Source: Neospora caninum Liverpool
Lineage: Eukaryota > Apicomplexa > Conoidasida > Eucoccidiorida > Sarcocystidae
DNA: 64,000 nucleotides
NCBI RefSeq assembly: GCF_000208865.1
Contig: NC_018398.1
Coordinates: forward strand, 4,984,710 to 5,048,709
Reading direction: 5' to 3'
Part shown: positions 24,001 through 36,000 of the stretch, in pieces
How the letters are laid out: each line of letters begins with the position of its first letter
Position numbering within the stretch: position 1 is the first letter of the stretch
The notes under the pieces: generated by a model
Told to the model about the DNA's origin: nothing
The model's input: only the letters and a program-made list of their open reading frames with translations
Databases searched by the model: none
Program-made: the position numbers and the translations under genes

Positions 24001-27000
24001 CGTCAGGTTGTCTTACCGACGCGAAGACGGCCTGTAACACAGCAGCCCAGCTGGGCACGTCCTCTACAAGGCAGAACAAGAGAGACCGGCACGCGTTCAG
24101 GCACACAAAACAGGCAGTTTCACCCCGACAAAGGACAGGATGCACTGGGAGGTTCGTCGCAGCCTCGATCGAGAGAAACAACGAGGCCTGCTGAAGTTCG
24201 CAGATTTGGGATGGAGGACAGTCGCATGGTCTTCTTCCCATTGCACTCCGTTTCCAGCGACAACCTCACACCTACGCAGGTTCTGCACGGACGCAGAGAG
24301 AGAAGCAGCGACACCGCCTCGCCGGTGCATGAGGGTCCTGCAGTGACCGCTGGAAAACATGAAGCGCGAGCACAGTGGAAGGACGACGACAGTCGACCGT
24401 CGAAAGTCTCGCAAAAAGGTGAGACTCCGCACCGTCGTACGTATGGTTGTATAACAATACGTACGCATGTGGGCATTTGAATAAAAGCAGGTGGCGTGGG
24501 GATTGTGAGTATGCATACTTGTATGTGTTGGACGGGCACCCTCAGCCTGTCGCCAAATGCTTTCAGGCAGTAGCTTGGAACAGTCAAGCACTCTCGTGTT
24601 TCCCGTCATGTTCCCCGCCGGGTTGCTTCGAATTCATTGTAGACCTCGGGAAGCTCGGGGTTTGAAGAGAGACAAGGTATAAATAGCGACGGGCGGTTTC
24701 CACCGCGAAGTGCAAATAGACTCACACAGTCGTCAGTGTTCTCTTCATCGTGTGCGATCACAAGTCGCAAAAAAAGTCGAGTCGAACTCTGTAGGTACAC
24801 ATTGTCGTCCTCCGTGAGAAGGCCCTAGTCCTCAGTGTCCCGTGCTACCGTTTTCATTCGATTTCGCCCCTCCTCTGTTCCCCTTGTGCGAGTAGAAGAC
24901 GACCCGATGGCAACTGAGAACCAAACATCGAACCCGCCCTCGGCGGGTAACACTATGGACTGCAGGCAGCCGCGAATGGAAGATATTCGCACTTTACACC
25001 TACGCGAAGACAGACCGGAAACTGCCAAGCAAGATCGGTTCGCGCCTGCTGCACTGGAATGCGCCAAGAATCGCCTGAATCTTCTGCATAGTGTGAGGCT
25101 TTTGTGTGGGAGAAAAACGTTCAAGTTTTGTTATTCGACAGAGGCCCATACCCCCGACGTGTGGTCCTTCTAGACACTTCAATAAGTAGTGTGTTCTGCA
25201 TGTGTATACAAGTATAAGCACATCTGTCAACGCTCACCAGTGTAGGAAGGCAGTATGTCTAGAGCAACGACTTCGACAACGGAACAGAAGAACGCGGCCG
25301 CAACAACAACCAGCGGTTCGCCCGGCAGTCGTTCGCCTTCCGTGATGGGTTTCAGATTTTGCAAAACGCGCCTCCTGGTGGGAGTCGTTCCTTGGGTTGC
25401 AGGAAGCGTAGACCTCTTGATGCTTCAGTCAGCAGGCTCGCAGCAGGTCGTTTTTCTTGCATGCACGCGAGCGCCGGAACAAAACTGTCGTTATTCCACA
25501 CACACTCAGTGTAAAAGTAGTTAGGTCTGCCTACTTACATTTGGGATACCGGATTTGGCAAGGTTCTATTTATCGATATCTTGGGGGTCTTCAATCAGGG
25601 TATCAATAGATTTCCGTTACATGCTTGCCATACTGCAGGATGGAGACCAGCCGTCAGCGATACCGGAAAGGAGGGTTGAAGCCCAAGTCGCTTCTCCAGA
25701 GCCACCGCCGGCCGTACCTACTTCGCTTGTCGCTACTGTGAAATCGCTCGCAGAGGAGATTCAGAATTTGAAGGTACAAGGCGCGAAGATCGGGCATACT
25801 ACGAATCGATACAGCCTAGACAAACCAGGAAACGAAAACTCTCGAAACACTGCGTACAGCCCTGTCGGCTCGACTCTCTCACAGCAAACAGCAGAGCAGT
25901 GGGAGACGGAAAGAGGAGCGGCACGGCGGTCACCAGAAGCATTGAGCAAAGGGAACTGCAGACGTGGACAGATACAGATCGGTAAAGAGGAGAGCGGATC
26001 CAGCCGATTCCAGTCGTGAGAATGGCTTGTGGAACGTCGACATGAATCTGGCCCCAGGAGAGATACAGGAAAAAAGTTGCGGACGCCAACGGCAACGCAG
26101 CCCCATGTTTTGCTACATAGCTCTCGTAGCAGGTACCCAACCCTGGCAATGAATTTAGGGTAGGAAGTGACCGTATGCCTGGAACGCCCAGGCGAAAATC
26201 TCCTTTTCTGACAGTCTCTAGCACTACAGTTGCATGGTGGTTTTGATCATCAGGCAACTCAGCAACAGGCCCTTGCCCGGAAAACCGAACAAGAGGTGAA
26301 GCTGGAAGAAGATTTGCGGAAACTCGAGAAGGTAAGGTGTCTGAACTGCGCCTCGAAACGGGTTCGACCGCTGTTTTCCGGATTGCCCTCATATGGGACC
26401 AAGCGTGTGCCTAGGGGGAAGGTATCTTTCCGCGAGTGTGCGAGCCAAACACACACAGAAGAATGCGGTTGTGGTGCATCCGGTTCGCTGCGGTCTCTTC
26501 CTTGCTGAGCTTGTTTCAGTAAAGTGACTCCGTAGAGCGCTTAGGTTGCTGACGTCGCTCCTCGCCTCTTCTTCAGTCAGATGATCGGTATGTCAGAGAA
26601 TTGAATTTCCTCGTTGCCCCGCGTGTTTGTTCAATGAAACTGTAGCATCTTCTCTACACCCATCCTCTAACGAGCGCTGCTGCGACGGCTGCGGCAAACA
26701 GAACTTCCGTGCTCCTGGAGCAGTTTCTTTTTGGAGCGTCCAACGGTTTACGAACGAGCAAAACGCAGTTCGGTCCCGGGACAGGACTGAACCCGTGGCC
26801 AGCTGAAGCTGTCCCAGAATCTAGCAATCCACCGACGGCGCAGGCGATCCTCACCTTGGCCGAAAAGCAACTTGCTGGTGTCGTTGCGGCGTCGAACTCC
26901 ACAGTCAAGGAGCTGAATTGCGAAGTGCAGGTTCGTCCTGCAGCCCCTGTCGAAGCGCGCATACAGGAGAGGAAAACGTTTTCCTTACGTACATCTTGTT

Positions 27001-30000
27001 CAATTTCTGGACAGCTGGTGCAGTCCACCGCGGGTCCACGGGTGACGTTTTCAGTTTGTTTCATTGTCGAACGGTCTGTTGCACTCTGCATGCAGACAAC
27101 GAAATAAGCTGTGTCGGCGTCCCGTATCCCCACTTGCCTATCTACACACATGGATATGTGCACACTTAGTCCTGCGGAGGGCGAAGTTCTTAGAGTGGAA
27201 CCGCCAGCGAGGGGGGGTGGTGTGCAGCGTTGTCGCCTTCGGATCTGTGCACGGCGGCTGCTGGCGCCCTTGCTGGACATTTCTGCTTCCGCGTAGAGAA
27301 TTCGGAGAGACTTTGAGGTGCTAGCTGAGCAACTTATTCACCGCGAGAACGTCGCCAGTCTCGCCTCCGAACTCGGCTTATCGCCCTCCTCGCGAAGGAG
27401 TCAACTTGAAGTGCCCGTAGGCAGACCAGCGCCTGCCGAAATTAGCCCGTGGGCGTTACGGCATTATGAAAAGGGTGAAGGGATCCCGGAGGATTCGAAG
27501 AATTCCATGTTCGATTCCTCGCATCTCGCGTCCCAACAGAGAAATGGCAGCGGTCTCCCGCCGCCTCACGCTTCTCGACGGCCTCCGGCCGACCAACCGC
27601 CTCTTTCTTCGACTTCGGGGGCGCCTCGACACGAACAATCAGCTGAAAAGGAAACGTTGAATACACATCTTCGTCCTCCCCGGACAGTGGAGCTGCGAAT
27701 AGCTCCGCAAAAAGTTCACCGAAAAGCAAATCGGCTCGTGGAGTCAGGCGAACGGCAACCGGGGAGGCCGGTGCAAATGAAGGCTTCTGAGGCTTCAAGT
27801 TGCAAAAAAGGTCTGTATACAACGCCTCAGGCAAGAACAATTCTGCAAGATCTGAACGGCGTGCTCAAGTGCCTGACTGCTGTGAATGTGTTTGACCCCG
27901 CGGCTTCATGTTTTGTGGGCAACGCGACCGCAAAGGCCCTTCCTGGAGCCTCAGACGCGCTCCCTCGCTCTGCAGCCGGAACGACGAACCTCGCCGTTCC
28001 CGGCTCCTTGTCCTCCGGAGAGAAAGAAAAGTGTCAAGACACTGTGTCTGGATGCGCGGCTGAAGCGAGACACCGGAACGATCGGGGCCGAGAGAACGAA
28101 CTGAAGTCCCCTCTTCGCCCACAACCTACGCCTCATCGGCGCGGTGTCCTTCCCAGCATCTCAGGAAACCGTGCCACACAAACGGCGAGGGTCGCCTCGG
28201 TGACTGCATCTCGAATTCCACGCCCACCTGCAAAGTGTGCCGCGGTCAGAGGAACAGCGAGCGTGATTCAACGGACTGTCTCTCCCCGAGGTCCGACCGG
28301 AGGAGCGCGACTGGCGGCTCCTCAGCAGATGTCTTCCCATGTGTTGCTGAACTCGCCAAGTCGACTTCACGGAAGAACACCCGGGGAGTGTGAAGCGCAC
28401 AGAGACCTTGGCTTCGCTTCCCTGCCGAGCGGCGACGGCGGTTTCCTCGACACGGCTCCCCTTCCGCCGCTGCCCGCCCTCGTCGCCCCCTCGTTTCCTC
28501 ACAGTGCCCCACCCCCCCTTTTTCTCGAAGAGTCGACAAGAGCCAAGCCCTCGTACTTGTCATACCTGTCTCCTGGTAGTCTAGAAGTGCCGTGTGCAGA
28601 ATCTCACGACACTGAGGCGGCGCTCACGCCAGGACAGAAAGTTCCAGAGATCCGATCCAGAGCTCCAGATGAGCAGAGACTCCCGCGCAGCAGAAAGCCA
28701 ACACACGTGTCTCCCGATGCTCGAGTCGCAGTGGCTGCGGGACGCTGTCCCTGGCATGGGACAGGCAAGCAGCGGGCCCTAATCGAAAGAAGTCTCGCCT
28801 CGCAGTCCTCCTCTTGCATTCTTAGGCGGGCGGTGGCGCGGTCCGCAGGGCGATCGCTGGAGCGCGCATCGGGCTTCCAACGCCTTGGACCTGCCTCTCC
28901 GCCCGCGCCTAGACGGGATCTCCGTACCTACAGTGTGGCGTTTTCAGACACGGATTCTCGGGGGGCGCCCCATTCAGTTCCTAGGAACAGAGCTTCGTCT
29001 GTGGGCTCCGTTCGATCCAGTTGTCAACAAAATTGGCGGGAGGGAACTGAAGGGGGTCGGAGTCCTGGTCAGCCTCACAGGTCCGGGGACTGTTTGGAGA
29101 CTGCCAGGCTGCAGTCCTCCAGTCGCCGCAAGGAAAGAAGTGTAGGTTGTGGGAGGAGAAGCGGGCCAAAAAGAAAATGTCGGCGTTGCGAAGCCTGTGA
29201 CCCTTCGCGCCTATCAACTCCACGAACTGGAGGGTCGGTGGAGCGGCTTCGAGGACCAGTCATCGGTCCCCCTCCGAAAGACAGGCCGTGCGCTACCGCC
29301 TCAGTGAGCGTGGCGGGTTCGCCGCATGGCGCCGCTGGAGCCTACCGAAGACTGGCTGCAGGCATCGCACCAGTGCCACGCCACGAGGCTTCAGCGTTGA
29401 AGGTGATACAGGTCGAGAGGGGGGTCAGCCCCGTGAGTTCGGATCCAGCAGATGAAGAGATCCCTGGCGACAGGCCGCTCAGCGGGTTTGACAGTGTTTC
29501 GTTGACGGATCGGCACGACGACTCCGAGGCGTCGACCTCTTCACTGTCTCTATCTCCATCTTCCTCATCCCTCCTCTCGTCATTCGTCTCGTCCAGAAAA
29601 TCTTCCCCGTCAAGCAGTTCACCTCGCTGGTCCTCACGGGGTCGGCGCACTGGCAGCCTCTCGTCCACTTTCCCTCCCAGGAGAAAGCGGCTCGGCCCCA
29701 AAACCAAACGCCGTGGCCGCGCCTCCAGGCGTCTCCACTTCGGCGCCCGTCTAAACAGCGGGGAAGACTTCAGGGTGCTGCCGGGAACGAACTTCTGGCG
29801 GGGGGCGCGGAGAACTCGAGCTCTCTGGTCCGACGCGTTTCCCTACTCGAGTTGCCTCCCGTGGGCGCCGCTTTGCGTCGCCGGCGAGCCGCCGTGGATG
29901 TCCTGGAGGTCGCGAGTGGTTCGCCACGAAATGGGCGTCCAAACTCGAACAGGGGAAAGAGCGGTAGGGCAGGAGTTTGACTTTGCGTGTCTCGCCTTCT

Positions 30001-33000
30001 TAGACGATGTGTTCCCACACTTTTCCTGGACTAGAGGGGTCTCACTGCTGGCGCCGCGCTCTGCCGGAACAGGCGCCAGGTTGTATTACGAAGGAGGAAG
30101 TCTGCCGATTTCGAGTGGTGAGGTGATGGAAGGTTCCGCAGCTGTGCGTCGCCGCCTTGAACAGAGAAGGTCAGAGATCAGCAGAAAAGCATAAAAGCAT
30201 GCTTGTGAGTGGCCATATCTCTCGTTTCGACTGCGTTTTGTGTTGCTTTCTTGTCCAACCAGGCGACTGCATCCGATTCGAGAACACCCTCTTCACGCGG
30301 AAACAGGCGCTCGAGTGGCGGAACTGTCAGTAACGTGCAGTCGCCCACAGCCACGGAGTCGATCAAAGAGGCGCTCGGCCTCTGGCTGCAAACGCAAGTC
30401 CTGCCTTCTGGAGGTGAGGCTGGAGAATCCACCGTTCTACGCCCACCAAGTGAGGAGTGTGGACGAGGCGAGAAACAACTCGCCGATGAAGAAAAGACAG
30501 ACTCCCATCCCGAACGCGAACAGGGATGTACCCACAGTCAGGAGGACTGTCTGGTGAGTACATCTTTCCCGGGTCTGGACGGTGAAGGACAGGACCTGCC
30601 AGAAAGAGAACCAGAAGCTCTGGGCGCCTACGGCAGGCCAGCTGGAGCCGCCGAGCAGAGGCCGTGTAGCCCCACGACCCCAGGAGATCAACGCCAGGGT
30701 GAACGTCGCGACGCGAACGCGTCGCCTCTCTCAAGTCGCTCTGAGGACCTCACACAACCATGCAACAAGGATGGACGTTTGCCGTCTCCAGGGGCAGAGA
30801 GGCAATCAGAAGCCTCTAGAGAAGGAGGAAACACCGCGAGTCCAACTAGCGACTCGTCCCAATGCGTGGTTTCTGGCGATCTCACGAAGCAGTCAGTTGA
30901 CGTGCTGCGGGAGGCGGGCAAGCGCCAGGCTCAACAAAGCGCGTTAGCAATCCAGGAAGCGCCTGGCCTCGGAGCTGAGCCAGCAGCACATCGGTATCTG
31001 CAGTTACCAGGTTACATCGGGTCGGGAGATCAAGCGCTTCCTGCTCCTTCTCATTCTCTGCGTCCTAAGGCCCCCGCAGCGACCCTCGCCTGCTCGCAGT
31101 TTGTCGCCAACAACCCCCCCCAGACGTCCTCAGTGGATCGTTCCTGCAGCCCCGTGAACAGTTTGCCCCCCTTTAGAAAGGAACGCGCCATCAGTCCTGT
31201 GCAGTTCAGTCCCGTGCACGCAGTGCAGCGCGAGCAGCCGATGGAGTGTGATGCGGGCCCTGCACTGGACGTTCACCTAAGACGCACAAATCGCGAGTGC
31301 GGCGGAAAGGAAGGACAGTCGGAAACCAGTAGACAGCAGCTGCGTGAATCGGCTAGCCGCACAGACGGGCATCGTGTTTGCCCGCTCCAAGGTCTTTGCA
31401 GTTTGCCGTCGGAAGGAGAAGCGATGTCGGAGTCTGTGGATCCCTGCACTCTGTGCGGCTATTCGGTTCACGTGCAGGAGGTGGGCACGAGTCCAGTCGT
31501 CACAAGGATGGAAACGCCGCCGTTTCAACGAAAGGTTTCAACGGGACAGTCTCTCGCGGAAAGCACGCAGTTTGTGGATCTTCGGCATCTTCGAGGCAGC
31601 TCCGTTGATGTCCAAGTGGCTGTCGAGGCGGATTTAGACTCGGATTCGTCTCCTGGGTGCCAGCGGCAGGCAGTGGATCGATCCGTGGGACCGACCACGT
31701 CTGGTTCCATTTCGTCTCCTCGTTCCATTCACGTTAGCTTGGAAGCTGTCCAAACACGTCTGAGTCCGCGAGACGCTTCGAGTAGCGGCCAATCTTCGCT
31801 AGGCAGCGCACGCCATGCGGCGGAAGAACGTCGAACTTTCGCGAGGGGTTCGCCAAGCCCAGCCACGCCTCTTTCCACTTCACACGGCACCCCCGAAGGC
31901 AACGGAAGCTCACCAGTGTTGCGTACCGAACGAGGCGCAAGTCCGATCCTCGTTCCTAGCTTCGGAACGTGCACGAGCCTGAAACGGGACTCGATCGTTG
32001 AGAAAGACATCCTGTTAGCGGAATCGTCTCACACAGAAAGGTCGTCTGTTTCAGAGGGGTCTTCGGGTAGCGTCAGCTCCGGCGAGGTGTTTCAAGACCT
32101 CCATCGAGGCCGCATCCTGGCTTATTTCTCGCACAGTGTCAAAGCTAGCTGTTCCCACCGTGTATCAGTGCCTGCGCACGGGAACACCGAGACTCCGTTC
32201 CGCCCGCGCGCACACACGAACACGCAATTTACTGGCTGGTTAGGGCACCAGGTGTGTAGGCAGTCGGAGCGGCGAGAGTCGCACGACCGATCAGCAACCG
32301 GGCTAGACGGCACACTCCTCGCTGCCGGGAATCCTGGGCAGAAACACCAAAGCGAACGGACTTCAAACGCGCCACCAGAGCACGACCTCGTCCAGCCACG
32401 GGCTCACATCCTCGATGGAACGAGAAACACGTTCGGGAGATCATTTGGCGGCGGAGGTCAGGTACTGTTGCAGCTATCGGACGGGCGTCTCGCACCGGCG
32501 AAGGAAGCCGGATCTCTTTTTGGCCTTCTCTCGCCTGGCGAAGTTGTTGAGGGTGAACGACCTGCGCAGGAGGAGCGAGATCGGCTTCAGGAGGCGACGC
32601 GACATGGCCATCAAGAGAACTTGCGTAAGATTGACTCTAACGGATGAGACTACAGGGAACTTCTGTTCCGGACACGGGAGCGCCAGAGTACCTGGTTCTG
32701 ACTTGCTGAGAGTTTACGCAGTTTCTTCTCAAGGCGATTGGCCCACGGTGGTACTTACCGCTGACATCGGGGTAGGTTCCATAACGAACCCCCCTTTTGC
32801 ATGCTCTGGCCCGGCACGTATACAGACCATAAAGCTCGCTACGCGACCGCAGCGCTCCTCCACAACTGACGAATTTGAAGGGGGCGGGGCTGGAAGCTTT
32901 TGCCACTCGAGATCAGCTAACCGTTTGGTCCGAGTTAGCACTTTACCTCGTTAAACTTCATTACAGCAGTACAGAGATGCCACTCTGAAACGACTTCAAG

Positions 33001-36000
33001 ATCTTCGGTTCGCGGTAGTCCTCGTGTTTTCCCCCATGGCGGGGCCCACGTAGTGCGCTGCTTGTTCCTCGCAGTACCTCGGAGAGAGGAAACCCTCCCG
33101 TCACCGTCACCCTTTTCGTGCAGCTACTGCAAAGGAATGGTAAGCTCTCCAGCGTTCACTTCACCAGGTTCTTCTGAGTCTCTCTCCTCTGGCGAGGTTC
33201 AACCTAATTCGGAACAGCCTCCCCTGCCGGCTTCTCCGGTAGTCTCTCTGCACGAGGTGACTCTGACTCAACAGTCATCCCGAGACAGATCTCCACTTTC
33301 TTCGAACGCTCCGTCGAGGTGTAGCATGGCACCTCTCGCATTACCGGCAACAAATATTGGACCGCGTCCTATCTCCTCCAGCCTAAATTCACCCCGTTCC
33401 CCAATCCATTCCAGAGTTTGCTGCGGAAAGAGCCTGGCATTCTCGGATTCAGCAGGCGATAAACTCTCTCGAGTCTCGGACAGAAAGCTCGCGACGCCGA
33501 ATCCTGTTCCTGCATCCTCACATGCAGAGGAGAACGCGCGTCAACACGTGGTCACAGATCCCGGGCCAGCGCCGTCCTCTTGGGCAGAATCGAGGCCTGC
33601 TGGCACCCCACACATTCTGGAGCGCTGTTGCAAGGCGTCTTCATCGGATGGAGAGACACATAACCTTGCATACTCGCAGTTTAAAGCGGCTCACGCCAAA
33701 GACGCACAGATTATGAATTCGCTTTCTCTAGCATCTTTACGGTCGGCGCGAAGCGACAAAAGTTCAGATACCCCCTGTCCAAGTTTCGCATCTTCTCCCC
33801 CCAGAGGTTTCGCTGTTTCTTCTCCGAAAGGCCTATCCCAGAGGAGAGAAACAGCTGCATTTCTCGTTTCGCGAGGAGGAGAAAAGGGTGTGCCTGGCCA
33901 CTCGCCCCCTTCTGACATAGAAGAGCTACCTGATGCAGAATCTGAAAACCGGTTGGATTCGCCCAGGCGGGCTAGCCCCGATCGGGCGACAGCACTGCGT
34001 TGTGCCGTTTCCGCGATATGTGCTCTTGCCACGACATCTTTCTCTCCACATCGGTTGCCGAGTTTGCCAGATTCACCTCAGCAAGTTCCGCTTCCTTTTC
34101 TGTTATCTCCAACCACCGCAGAAGCAGACGCTTCATGCCCCGGGGACGAGTTTCCTGCGAAGGCCACACATTTAGTTGAGGGTTCTGAGCTGACTTTCGG
34201 CAGTCCAGTTCCAGGCTGGCAGTGACAGCGTTTTGTTCACGCCTCACAAGAAGACCTCCGTGATTAAAACAACGCCACTAGAATGCTGCAAAGCGTGGCG
34301 TCTGCACGTGTCAGTCGTTTTTCGACGTGGATCCCCTTTTTTTTTATCCCAATAAAACCAAAACAAAAGAGCCACCCCCTGCTGGCACCGAGGTTCTGAA
34401 TGAACTTCCCGTATCAACAACGCGCGTTCGCACCCGGAAACATGAACTGACTGCAGTCCATTTTTGCCTTCTTTCTTCCGTGCTGAGTCTCTGGTATCTT
34501 GTTGGGTCTGTTCACATGCAACTCTAGCAAAACTGACCTCAGAAGCACAGAACTCTGAAGCAATGGCGCCTGCTTCGTACCATTTCGACGCAGCGCTCTT
34601 TCCAGCTTAGAATGCAAATCTGTATTACAATTTCAACTGAGACGTGTTCCAAAGCCTATGTGGGTGTATTGGTAGCGCAGGACCTAGTGACGAATCTATG
34701 ATCTAGATGCATCGTGGAATATTTCCTGTAGACTCCGTGACCTGGCACACAAATCAGCAGTGGATTTGAAAGTAAAGGCGCTTGCGGCATAGTCGTTTGG
34801 CGATGACGACTGCCAGCTTGGGGTCCCGATGGCGCTGGAAGAAATCGAGGGAAGTTGCTGCCGGTGGAAAAAGCCGCTCAGGTTTTTCTCTCCCATCTTC
34901 AGCTACAGTTAAAATCTATACATCTGTATGGAATATTGAATGAAGAGTCTTAGTTAAAGGTACACGGCACAAACATGCGCGCTCCTCCTAGCCCTGAGGC
35001 TGTCAAGAGGCTACGCACACGCAGCAACACCCTCTTTGGCTGCTAAGTGTTTTATGCAGAATTCCCTGTGCGAAAGAAATGCAGAGACACCACAAAACCT
35101 GGCGATAAAATGGACGAGCTCAGCTGAAGCAAAAAGTGTAAAAGTGTGGAAGATGGCAGACGTGCCGCAACGGCAGCCGCGGACGCGCCAGCCCACTGAA
35201 TGTGCATGTATGTCTCTTCGGCTGCAAGACACGACAGGAAAGTGAGTTCTGCCCCCAATTTTGCTGAGCCTTTCGTCACTTCTTTCCGCGACTAAAAACA
35301 CTTTAAAACGTGTTGCGTCTAGACAGAGAGTTAAATGGTGAATTGTTCTCAATTTCTCCTCCTTTCCGCCTGCATGTGTGTTCCACTCGGCCTCGAGCTT
35401 CGCTTTAACGAGGCCGCTGGTTTGCTGATGGAACTCAACTTCAGATTCTGATCGACTAACAGAAGGGCAGTTTTTTCTGCTCACGCGACAGTGCCGCAGC
35501 ACTGCTGTTAACCTTTTCAAATCTGTTGCAGTATCGTCTTGAAGTTACCAGAATGTTTATCACGCCCTTCAGTCTCTCGCGACAACGGGTAAGAGTACTG
35601 CAGCCGCCGTCGAGCGCAGCGTAGGGGATACCGGCCTTTCCTGTTCGGCCGCACACAAAGAAGACGCTTCGCTTCCAATAAGGAGAGCCTGTGATTTTTG
35701 GAATTTCGTCCAGCAAAGTACTTACTGAGCCGCGCCGTTTTTCGTTCCATGTCGCTAGCCCAGCAGCGGTGCCTTGGTGGCCACGTCGTGTGGTGTGACG
35801 AGATTTTCTCTCTGTCTGGTGAGACCAGTTAAGGCGCTCGAAGGGTACGGCAAAAGAGTGTAGTCTGAATTGAGCGGAACTGCTGTGTCTGGATGTTTGG
35901 AACACGCAGCGTTTGCTCTCTCCTCCATGGTTCGCGGTTTCCAAGCCTTGATTTCGCATACATGCGAATTTAGTGGTGACTGAATCTGTCGGCGGAACCC

